Positions 52,521 to 61,870 of a stretch of 64,000 nt of DNA are shown in pieces. Source of the stretch: Hygrophila difformis (Eukaryota; Streptophyta; Magnoliopsida; Lamiales; Acanthaceae). The notes under the pieces were generated by a model. It made no database searches. It had not been told where the DNA came from and saw only the letters and a program-made list of their open reading frames with translations. Made by a program: the position numbers and the translations under genes. The stretch covers positions 29,503,849-29,567,848 of the forward strand of contig JAOANR010000005.1 of assembly GCA_030278955.1 (NCBI GenBank), given 5' to 3'. Position 1 is the stretch's first letter. Each line of letters starts with the position of its first letter.

Positions 52521-53940
52521 TCCCCACCCCCTTGGGAAGGTTGACCCGTCAACCGATCAGCTTCTTCCTCGTCATGCTCGAACAGGACGAGATCTGCAAC
52601 ATTAAAGGTAGCATTAATTCCGTATTCAGAAGGTAATTCAAGCTTATAGGCATTATCATTTATTTTCTCTAAAACTTTAAAAGGACCGTCCCCCCTTGGG
52701 GAAAGTTTATCCTTCCGCTTTGCCGGAAATCGTTCTTTTCGCATATGGATCCACACCCAATCGCCGGGCTTCAAGAGCAATTTCTTCCTTCCTCGATTGG
52801 CGTACTTGGCATACGTCTCAGCAGCTTTGGTAAGGCTGTTTTGGACATTCTTGTGCAGCTCTTTAATTGCTCTTGCCCTGTCCCTGCCATTGACATTAAA
52901 GTGCTCATTGCGAGGCAATGGCATAAGATCGACAGGTGTTAGTGGATTAAATCCATACACTATCTCAAAAGGAGACATGTTAGTGGCACTGTGGATGTGT
53001 CTGTTATAAGCAAATTCTATGTAAGGCAGACACTCATCCCAACTCTTGTGACTAGAAGTAGTGATGATTCTCAAAAGGTTACCCAGTACTCTGTTGACGG
53101 CCTCAGTTTGCCCATCTGTTTGTGGGTGATACGCAGATGAGAACAAGAGTTTTGTGCCAATCTCATGCCAAAGAGATTTCCAGAAATAGCTGACGAATTT
53201 CGTGTCACGGTCCGACACTATAGTCTTCGGGATCCCATGGAGACGCACGACTTCTTTAAAGAACAGCTTGGCAATGTGATGTGCGTCGTTGGTCTTTGTG
53301 CATGGTATGAAGTGTGCCATTTTGCTAAACCGGTCTACCACCACAAAAATTGAATCCTTGTTTCTGGCAGTGCGGGGTAGTCCGAGCACAAAGTCCATTG
53401 ATAAATCAACCCATGGGCCCTCGGGAATTGGAAGAGGCATATAAAGACCATGTGGGTGTGATGTGGATTTTGCCTTCAGACAGACAATACACTTGGAGAT
53501 AAACTCATCCACATCTCTCCTCATTCCCGGCCAATAAAACCTTTCAGTCAAAATTCCTGAAGTGGTGGTTCTGCCGAAATGTCCCATGAGGTCGCCACTG
53601 TGTACCTCTCGAATGAGCAGCTCTCTAATTGATCCTCGTGGGATGCACAGTCGGTTTTCATAATACAGGAATCCCTCAAGCCTCGAAAATTCTTTAAAAC
53701 CGTGTGCTTCGGTTGCCGACCAAGCTTCTTGAAAGTCCGGATCAGTGGCATATTGATCCTTCACATGTTCAAACCCAATCAGATGAGTCGTGGCATAGGC
53801 CGCCAAGGCGTGTCTTCGGGAGAGGGCATCCGCAACAACATTTTCCTTTCCCTTTTTGTATTTGAGTACATAAGGGAAGGTCTCTATGAATCCGCTCCAT
53901 CGAGCATGCCGTTTTCCCAATTGACCTTGCGTCCTAAATA
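52292..53940 (-). pseudogene. Element H pol, integrase half
   Basis: The minus-strand frame from the J junction at 53940 begins at the end of RNase H (TQGQLGKRHARWSGF), then VVADALSRR and the integrase: zinc-binding H-H-C-C around 53600-53480, core D at about 53395 ([12 protein letters not shown]), D at about 53208 (SDRDTKF) and E at about 53095 (GQTEAVNRV). The GDWVW C-terminal domain (about 52755) and the LTR-encoded IPDGPCSRTRAKRF tail follow, with a stop at 52292. All integrase motifs are intact. The RNase H portion between KELY and the R-T-Q segment (about 30 codons) is missing at the J junction, so the frame cannot be restored by simply removing J. Confidence 0.93.
52521..52540 (-). other. 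Element H polypurine tract
   Basis: The minus strand reads CAAGGGGGTGGGGA before the LTR start TGGCGTGG. Confidence 0.85.
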
Positions 53941-55116
53941 TGCCACGGATCGATTGAATACTATAGGCTAATAATGGGAAAATAAGCAAGAACAAGATAA
54001 TGAGACTTCACTATGAATGGATGGAAACTTGAAGACAACCAACCCCTCCAATATGGTGACCCCCTTCCTCCTTTCAATCCTTCAAAGTGATAATCGATCG
54101 AGGTGTCTCAAACTCGATTGATAGCCGAAGCCAAGTTTGGATCAAATCCATGAATTTGAGAGAAAATGCTCTCGGTAATGACTTTTGAAAGAAGAGTGTA
54201 TTTTCATTCAATATCAAAAGTGGCTACAAAAGTGTTAGGATTCCCATATATATAGGGAAACCCTTAAACAAGCAAAAGGAAGGAAATAAACAACCCTACA
54301 CGAGTTTTCAACAAAACAGTAAAGAAAAGATAGGTTGGTCGCGGACTGAGGACCGTGTCGCGGAGCTTGGCATCGCGACAAAAGTCGAGGCTTGGCGATA
54401 AAGGCTCCTCTTCCGCGACAAGGGCTTCCGCGACAAGTGACCTTCCGCGACAAGGGGCCTTCCGCGACAAAGTGACCTTCCGCGACAAGGGGCCTTCCGC
54501 GACAAAGTGACCTTCCGCGACAAGTGACCTTCCGCGACAAGGGGCCTTCCGCGACAAAGTGACCTTCCGCGACAAGTGACCTTCCGTGACAAGGGGCCTT
54601 CCGCGACAAAGTACTCCGAGACTGAATCTGAACTGGGTCCGTCCTTCACGACTCCGGCGTTGACTTCCGTTGACCGGCGTTGACCGGCGACTTTTCCGAC
54701 CAAGTTCCGGCCAGATTCCGGCCAGGTTCCGGCAACCTCGCCGGAGCTCCGGCGGTGTTTCCGGCGACGGCGACGGCGGTGGCGGCGGCGGCGACGGTGA
54801 CGGCGGAACCCTCCGTTTTGACCTCTTCATGCTGGTTTGTTCTGTTTTTGCATCCGGAGGTCATTCTGCTTTCTGTTTTCAGTCTGAAGAAGCGGGACCC
54901 AGAGTGATGGGTCCCGGTTCTGTCCGGAATTCTTCTGTCTGTTCCCACTGGATGACTGTGCTTCCTTTGATCTGTTCTGCTCGGCATGTGGACTGCTCCC
55001 ATTTATCTGATTCCTCAGATAATATTTTGGCAATAGCAGTCAGGAATCTTTTGGCACGCTGTTTTGAGCAGGGTCCCTCCGGGATGGTCAACGCTGTTGA
55101 CTTGGCTCCCATGCCA
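53941..55116 (-). repeat. Element J 3' LTR
   Basis: 1176 bp from TGCCACGGATCG to CTCCCATGCCA in plus orientation. TATA box 54246-54255, 18-bp array 54406-54612, CCGG/CCGCCG-rich stretch 54650-54810, tail-coding segment 54879-55116. Confidence 0.96.
54406..54612 (-). repeat. 18-bp U3 tandem array in element J 3' LTR
   Basis: Plus-strand text shows TTCCGCGACAAGTGACC and TTCCGCGACAAGGGGCC units, the complement of element I's TGTCGCGGAAGGTCACTT. It has one unit less than the 5' LTR array at 62338-62562. Confidence 0.9.
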
Positions 55117-58100
55117 TCCCCTCCCCCTTCGGAAGGTTGAGCCATCAACCGATCAGCATCCTCGTCGTCCCTCTCGTACAGCTGCAAATCTGCAACATTA
55201 AAAGTGGGATTCAGTCCGTACTCCTCAGGCAGTTCTAGTCTATAAGCATTATCATTAATTCTATCTAGAACTCTAAATGGTCCGTCCCCTCGAGGAGAAA
55301 GTTTGGTGCGTCGTTTCATGGGAAATCGCTCCTTGCGCATGTGCACCCAAACCCAATCCCCGGGGTGGAGTATGAGCTTCTTTCTGCCGCGATTGTTGTA
55401 CTTCGCATATGTCTCAGCGGCTTTGTCCAGACTTTTTTGCACGTCCTTGTGCAATTCCTTAATCGCTCTCGCCCTGTCCCTGCCAACTGCATTTTTATGC
55501 TCACTCGGAGGAAGTGGCAACAGATCCAATGGTGTCAGTGGGTTAAAGCCATAAACTATTTCGAATGGTGACATGTGTGTGGCACTGTGTACATGTCTGT
55601 TATAGGCAAACTCAATATATGGAAGGCATTCATCCCAACTTTTAGAATTGGAAGATGTGATTATCCTCAACAGATTGCCAAGGACCCGATTGACAGATTC
55701 GGTCTGGCCATCTGTTTGTGGGTGATATGCCGTAGAGAAAAGAAGTTTTGTACCTATTTCAGACCACAGTGACTTCCAAAAGTAACTCACAAATTTGGCG
55801 TCCCGGTCTGACACAATGGTTTTCGGAATCCCGTGCAGGCGCACAACCTCCTTGAAGAATATCTTGGCCACATGGGAGGCATCATTTGTTTTGGCACATG
55901 GGATGAAATGGGCCATCTTGGAAAATCTGTCAACGACCACGAAGATGGAATCCTTTGCTCGGGCAGTTCTGGGTAACCCCAAAACGAAGTCCATTGACAA
56001 ATCTACCCAAGGGCCGTCTGGGATGGGCAAAGCCTTGTATAATCCATGGGGCTTCACAGTGGATTTTGCCTTCAGGCAAGTGATGCATTTTGCAATGAAG
56101 TCCTCCACTTGCTTCGGTAATCCGGGCCAGAAGAACCGATCAGATAGTATGGACACAGTGACATTTCTCCCGAAATGTCCCATCATATCTCCACTGTGTG
56201 CTTCTTTAACAAGCAGTTCTCTGATCGAACCCTTCGGTATGCATAATCGATTCCCAAAATAAAGGAAACCCTCCAGACGAGAGTATTCCTTGAAGGCATG
56301 CTTCTCCGTCTTCTCCCAGATTTCCTTGAAATCTGCATCAGTGCTATAGAGCTCACGGATATGTTCGAATCCAATCAAATGCGTAGTAGCATATGCGGTC
56401 AGTGCCAATCTTCTCGAAAGAGCGTCTGCTACTACATTTTCCTTGCCCTTCTTATATTTAATCACATACGGAAATGTCTCTAGAAACCCACTCCACCTTG
56501 CATGTCTTATGCTCAACTGATCCTGCGATCTGATATGCTTCAAGGTGTCATGGTCCGTATGGATTATGAACTCTCTGCTCCTCAGATAATGTTGCCAGGT
56601 CTTCAGTGCCCGTATCACAGCGTATAGCTCCTTGTCATAAGTAGAATAATTCAGTTGAGCTCCCGAAAATTTCTCACTGTGATAGGCCACTGGACGGCCT
56701 TCTTGAATTAGCACGGCTCCACATCCAGTTCCTGATGCATCGCATTCGATCTCGAATGGATAGTCAAAGTTAGGTAGTGCTAGGACGGGAGCATGTGTCA
56801 ACTTTTCTTTCAACTCCTCAAAGGCTTTCTGTTCTGCAATTCCCCATTTGTATGGAGTACTCTTCTTGAGAAGTGCAGTCAGGGGCGCAGCAATAATACT
56901 GAACTGTGGGACGAACCGTCTGAAAAACCCACATAACCCAAGGAAACTCCTTACTTCATGGACTGAGGTAGGTGGCTTCCATTCAGTTATGGCGGTTATC
57001 TTGGATTCATCCACTTTAAGACCTTTACTGCTGACGATAAAACCCAGAAATATTACCTCTGGAACGCAAAAGGTGCATTTTTCCATGTTGGCATACAGTT
57101 GGGCTTCTCGCAGCTTCCTTAATACCTGTTCCACATGAGAGACATGATCAGATAGACAGTTGCTGTAAATAAGTATATCATCAAAATATACAACAACGAA
57201 TTTTCCAATGTAAATCCTCAATGTCTCATTCATCAGTCTCATGAACGTAGATGGCGCGTTTGTCAGTCCGAATGGCATCACCAGCCATTCGTACAACCCG
57301 AACTTGGTTTTGAAGGCTGTTTTCCACTCATCCCCGGGCTGCATTCTAATCTGGTGGTAGCCACTTCGAAGATCGATCTTTGAAAAGATGCTTGCTCCAC
57401 CTAGTTCGTCCAACATATCATCGAGCCTTGGTATGGGATGGCGGTACTTGATCGTGATCGCATTCACGGCTCGGCAATCCACGCACATCCTCCAAGTCCC
57501 GTTCTTCTTTGGCACAAGAAGCACAGGCACAGCACAGGGAGACAGGCTCTCCCGAACCCAACCTTTGTCCAAAAGCTCTTGGACTTGTTTCTGAATCTCT
57601 TTAGTCTCTTCGGGGTTCATTCGGTATGCTGGCCTATTCGGAATGGAGGCCCCGGGAACAAAGTCAATGCGATGTTCGATCCCTCGAATTGGGGGTAGTC
57701 CCGCGGGTACTTCATCCGGAAACACGTCCCTGTTGCGATCTAGCATCCTGCGAAATTCATTAGGCACATCAGGTGCAGCAGAGACTGTTTCATTAACACA
57801 GACAATTGGCTTAACAAAGGCTAAGAGACAGTAACCTGAAAATTCGGGTTCTTGTATAGCCTCCTGAAATTCAGTCCTGGTGGACAGTAAGCATTGATCT
57901 GCAAAAGCAATAGCATTATTAGATCGAGGTGCTTGTTGATCCACTTTAGCCTTACCCTTCCGCTTTTGCTGAAATTCAGCTTCTTCCTTCTTAATATTCT
58001 CTAACAGGGTCTTCTGGTTGGCATGAACTGTAGCCATAGATAATGGCTTGACAGCTATTCTTTTGTCCCTGTGTAGAAAACATAAAGAGTTTTTGCGCCC

Positions 58101-60029
58101 GTTGTACATGACTGATTTGTCAAACATCCAAGGGCGACCAAGGAGTAGGTGACAAGCGGTCATAGGTACAACGTCACATTCTACATTCTCAGAATAATAA
58201 GTCCCTATTTTCAGTGGCACTTTAGCCCTCATGGATACCTTCGTACTCCCACTATCGTTCATCCAATGGAGTTGGTATGGACGAGTGTGGTTTTCGGTAG
58301 GTATTTTCATCTTTCTTACAGCATATAGACTTATTACATTGGTACAACTACCGTTATCAACAATAATAGAAGTCAAATTTCCACAAATCTCCCCATAACA
58401 ATGAAATAAATTCTCTCTTTGGGCAAGCTCGTTGTCGGGGTTGTCAATCTGTTTCTCAGTATTCAACACTCTCATGGCGACCAAGTTGGGTAGACGGACT
58501 TCATCTTGATTGATGCACTCGTCTGCGGACTCGTCACTGCCATACCCATACTCGTCGGCTTCTCTTTCTTCGTCTTCATCCTCGGCCTCATCCTCTTCAA
58601 AGCCCACAATTCGGTAGTCACCTGTTTCAGTAGTAACTACATTAGCTCTGCGTACATTAGGGCAATTAGGAGAAATATGGCCAGGTTGGCGACATTTATA
58701 ACAAATAATATCTTTATCTTCCCTTTTGGGTCGATATCTGTCGGGCTCTCGAGGCCTGCGATCATCTCTCCTATCAGTTCGGAAATCTTTGCCTAACTCG
58801 AAGCCTCGGGGCTTGTGCCCTTTGTCCTCCTTTGGATAGGATTTATGCTTATCAGCTTCAGGCTTTGAACTCCACTGTCTTGGCGGATGAGAATGTGAGC
58901 TGGAGTGCTGGCGGCTTCGTTCTTGCTTCATTTGGATATCCAATGTAGTAGCAAGATGAATGCACTCCTGCAGATCCTCATAATGTCTGAGCTTAATCTC
59001 CTTCTGGACGTCGAGCCTCAATCCTTTGATGAAACGGGTGATGAATAGCCCTTCGTCTTCCCGTATGGCAGATCTCATCATAATGTACTCCAGCTCTTTA
59101 TAATATTCTTCTACAGTCCTGTTTCCTTGGACACAGTCCTGTAGCTTCATATATAAGTCCATCCTGTAGTTATTGGGTACAAAACGACGATCCATTTCTA
59201 TCATAAATTCTTCCCATGTTTCAAAATCGGGCTGCTGCCGTCTGGCTCGGATGCGATTATGATTGATCCACCAAGTAAGAGCATACTCGCGGAATTCACT
59301 TACAGCCAATCTGATTTTGATTATGTCAGAATGGTTGTACAGTTGGAAACATAGCTCTATCGCATCTCTCCAGTCAAGAAATTCATCGGGTCCGCCTGTT
59401 CCTTTGAAGGTAGGAATCTGTAATTTCAGACCTCGCAGATCTGGCCCGTCCGGATCCTGATAATCTTGTCCGTTGTATCCTGGAATCCTTCGACCATGTT
59501 CGGGGTCATAATTATGATACCTTCTTCCTCTGTCAGCACGTGGAACATTGCGGACTGCTGCTCTCAGATGACCAGCTGGAACTGGAGCAGGAATATTTGG
59601 TGGAACTGCGGCCGGAGGAAGTGCGTTCGGAGGAGGTGCATTTTGAGGGAGTACTGCGGGTGCAGGTGCGGCTGGTTGATTAACCGGTGGTGGAGGTTGT
59701 ATTGGCACTGGTGCCTGTTGTTGCTGTTGTGCGATCTCCTCCATTTCCCGTTCAGCAATCAGCATTCCCTGGTGAGGACCAATTTCGCCAATTATACTCC
59801 CTAAATCAGATCTTCGCGATCTCGTCTCCTCTATCCGCTCCTCCACAGTCCGGATGTCGTTACTTAAAGCAGTGAAACGTCCTTCCATCCTGTCATCCAT
59901 GTCATTTAACCTGGTAGTTAATTGAGTGGTAGTGGTAGACAGAGTTCCCATCTCGGTGGATAACCCGGCTACCATGTTGGTTAGAGCCTGAATCTGCTTG
60001 GCCAGATCATCCGTCGTGGTTCCTGCCAT
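54879..60029 (-). CDS. Element J gag-pol polyprotein, intact
   Basis: 1716-aa frame from the MAG start at 60029 (an in-frame ATG three codons upstream at 60038 is less likely) to 54879 in the 3' LTR. Domain order is as in element I, about 99 % identical: coiled coil, proline-rich linker, Gag capsid-like region, CCHC knuckle, protease D-N-G-S, reverse transcriptase F-D-D, RNase H with H-T-D-H, integrase H-H-C-C and D-D-E, GDWVW domain and [14 protein letters not shown] tail. Where I has odd residues (L-G-R-S-W, I-L-T-D, F-W-S-G), J has the residue also found in A, B and C, so J is the better-preserved copy and a candidate autonomous source. Confidence 0.95.
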   Translation of the reverse strand: MAGTTTDDLAKQIQALTNMVAGLSTEMGTLSTTTTQLTTRLNDMDDRMEGRFTALSNDIRTVEERIEETRSRRSDLGSIIGEIGPHQGMLIAEREMEEIAQQQQQAPVPIQPPPPVNQPAAPAPAVLPQNAPPPNALPPAAVPPNIPAPVPAGHLRAAVRNVPRADRGRRYHNYDPEHGRRIPGYNGQDYQDPDGPDLRGLKLQIPTFKGTGGPDEFLDWRDAIELCFQLYNHSDIIKIRLAVSEFREYALTWWINHNRIRARRQQPDFETWEEFMIEMDRRFVPNNYRMDLYMKLQDCVQGNRTVEEYYKELEYIMMRSAIREDEGLFITRFIKGLRLDVQKEIKLRHYEDLQECIHLATTLDIQMKQERSRQHSSSHSHPPRQWSSKPEADKHKSYPKEDKGHKPRGFELGKDFRTDRRDDRRPREPDRYRPKREDKDIICYKCRQPGHISPNCPNVRRANVVTTETGDYRIVGFEEDEAEDEDEEREADEYGYGSDESADECINQDEVRLPNLVAMRVLNTEKQIDNPDNELAQRENLFHCYGEICGNLTSIIVDNGSCTNVISLYAVRKMKIPTENHTRPYQLHWMNDSGSTKVSMRAKVPLKIGTYYSENVECDVVPMTACHLLLGRPWMFDKSVMYNGRKNSLCFLHRDKRIAVKPLSMATVHANQKTLLENIKKEEAEFQQKRKGKAKVDQQAPRSNNAIAFADQCLLSTRTEFQEAIQEPEFSGYCLLAFVKPIVCVNETVSAAPDVPNEFRRMLDRNRDVFPDEVPAGLPPIRGIEHRIDFVPGASIPNRPAYRMNPEETKEIQKQVQELLDKGWVRESLSPCAVPVLLVPKKNGTWRMCVDCRAVNAITIKYRHPIPRLDDMLDELGGASIFSKIDLRSGYHQIRMQPGDEWKTAFKTKFGLYEWLVMPFGLTNAPSTFMRLMNETLRIYIGKFVVVYFDDILIYSNCLSDHVSHVEQVLRKLREAQLYANMEKCTFCVPEVIFLGFIVSSKGLKVDESKITAITEWKPPTSVHEVRSFLGLCGFFRRFVPQFSIIAAPLTALLKKSTPYKWGIAEQKAFEELKEKLTHAPVLALPNFDYPFEIECDASGTGCGAVLIQEGRPVAYHSEKFSGAQLNYSTYDKELYAVIRALKTWQHYLRSREFIIHTDHDTLKHIRSQDQLSIRHARWSGFLETFPYVIKYKKGKENVVADALSRRLALTAYATTHLIGFEHIRELYSTDADFKEIWEKTEKHAFKEYSRLEGFLYFGNRLCIPKGSIRELLVKEAHSGDMMGHFGRNVTVSILSDRFFWPGLPKQVEDFIAKCITCLKAKSTVKPHGLYKALPIPDGPWVDLSMDFVLGLPRTARAKDSIFVVVDRFSKMAHFIPCAKTNDASHVAKIFFKEVVRLHGIPKTIVSDRDAKFVSYFWKSLWSEIGTKLLFSTAYHPQTDGQTESVNRVLGNLLRIITSSNSKSWDECLPYIEFAYNRHVHSATHMSPFEIVYGFNPLTPLDLLPLPPSEHKNAVGRDRARAIKELHKDVQKSLDKAAETYAKYNNRGRKKLILHPGDWVWVHMRKERFPMKRRTKLSPRGDGPFRVLDRINDNAYRLELPEEYGLNPTFNVADLQLYERDDEDADRLMAQPSEGGGDGMGAKSTALTIPEGPCSKQRAKRFLTAIAKILSEESDKWEQSTCRAEQIKGSTVIQWEQTEEFRTEPGPITLGPASSD
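55117..55130 (-). other. Element J polypurine tract
   Basis: The minus strand reads GAAGGGGGAGGGGA before the LTR, identical to element I. Confidence 0.87.
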
Positions 60030-61848
60030 GATAGACACTAGAAAAATATATGTATAACAGATTAGAAATAAAATTGCAGAAATTTGTAGACTGATCTCTC
60101 TACAATATATCTCTCAGCTCTCTTAATCACTTCTTCAATCCACCTTGGCTCAAGCACAAGAGTCAGAGATCACCTCAAAAGCTTCACCTGCTGGAAAGAA
60201 AGTTGGCTTATGACAGACAGACACTCACAGTACGAGACAGAATACTGTGCTTGACTCAATAAAAGAAAAGGCACAGATTTGTGTATGATATGCAAATGTA
60301 ATGCAAAATGATGCGGGTTTGCAAAATCGAGTAATGCAATCTGCAATCAATTTAATTCAATCTTCACTTTTGGCAAAATTCGATCCTTGATTGAAAATAT
60401 TGAGAAAATGTCCCGCCCAAAGTATGAAGAGAGAACTCACAAGGGAAATAACACTCAAGAAAAGACCTTGGTTTACTCAAATGGCTTCAAGGGCTAGGTT
60501 TCACAAATGTGCCAGTCCAATATCCACTTTATTGTTAAATAACTCAAGTGGCTTCAAGGGCTAGGTTTCACAAATGTGCCAGTCCAATATCCACTTTATT
60601 GTAAACACTCAAAAACATAAGGTATGGGATGTTTGGATATGGGCTTTGATATGTATGGGTGAAGTATGAAGGTGGTAATGGCCCAAACAAAGGAAAGCCC
60701 ACTTTTGCAATTTTTTTGATTTGGACAGATTTTGGTCTCGAGATGCAGGTGCAAAAATGACGTGAATTGTGTCGCCAAATGATGGTTTCGCGACTGGCCA
60801 ATGGAGGATAAGATAGTCCTTTGAATTAGAAAACTTTGGGCACAAGAATCACCCTTTTTGGACCACTCACGCGCTCTCACGCGCCTGTCCTTGCGTCCTT
60901 GTTCAGTTTTTGGCACCTTTCACTAAAATGACCATAACACCCTCAATTCTTATCCAAACGGATTGATTCAAAAACCCTCTTGAATCTAACTTGAAGATCT
61001 TTCTGTTCATATAAGATTCATCAATTTTGATGAAGATCTTCAAATTCAAATGAACACTCAAAGTTAGGTCACTCGCGGACACACTCAGGCAGTATTTTTG
61101 TTTTCGCGATTTCGACCCCCAAATGAACTCGGATTGCCTCCAAACCACTTCCAAATGAAAGCTAACACCCAAAAATGGTAGAAAAGGCTCCCCAAAATGT
61201 AGCAGGTTGGATTGATCAAGATCTCCTTCAACCAAAATGTTCAGATTGTCCAAAAACTGATGCAAATGGAAGCACTAGTGTGTCAATCTTGCAAACCTTA
61301 ATCACAAGGCAATGGGACAAGTGCAATATCCACACAATGAGACTCAAAAGACTAAGACAAACACAAAAACAAGAAAACTTGAAGATCAAATACCAAAGTA
61401 TATGAACTTTTTGAGTTTTGGATGAAGAACATGAAGAACACTCATGAATCTTCAAATGGATTTTTGGAGGATGATCAAGATTTGAAAAAAATTGGGCATT
61501 ATAACCCCTAGAAAACGGATGATTATAAGTTGCCAAATGGAACGTGGCTCCAAATGGGTAGTGGTGGTGTGTGAAAAAGATGAACAAACTAAGAACACTA
61601 TGAAGAACAAGTGGAAGAAGAAAATATGGCCAAGATCTTCAAAAATTCATAGAAAATGATTCCCTTGGCCAAATTTGATGATCCACATATGTAGATTCAT
61701 GCCCAGAACACAAGGAATCCAAATCTTCAATCAGATTTCAAAAATTCCAAGTTTTCAGGCACGGATCCCAATGGAACAGTAACTCCGAAAATGAGAAAAA
61801 TGAAGAACAAAATATTTTTGGATTTTCTAAACCTATAGATTCAACAAC
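60030..61848 (-). other. Element J untranslated leader
   Basis: Counterpart of element I's leader (39913-41736), no supported gene. Conserved block at 60221-60261; duplicated 67-bp segment at 60476-60603. Differences from I are scattered, for example extra substitutions around 60650-60740. Confidence 0.72.
60476..60603 (-). repeat. 67-bp leader duplication in element J
   Basis: Two copies of a segment with GGCTTCAAGGGCTAGGTTTC and TGTGCCAGTCCAATATCCAC, as in element I. Confidence 0.9.
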
Positions 61849-61861
61849 GGCTCTGATACCA
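61849..61861 (-). other. Element J primer binding site (tRNA-iMet)
   Basis: The minus strand reads TGGTATCAGAGCC; the spacer to the LTR (61862-61870) reads TATTTAATT on the element strand. Confidence 0.94.
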
Positions 61862-61870
61862 AATTAAATA

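Noticed and set aside
53936..53940. AAATA as the TSD of element J
   Set aside because: The right flank is GTAGA and host sequence is missing between the flanks, so the two sides cannot be a duplication.
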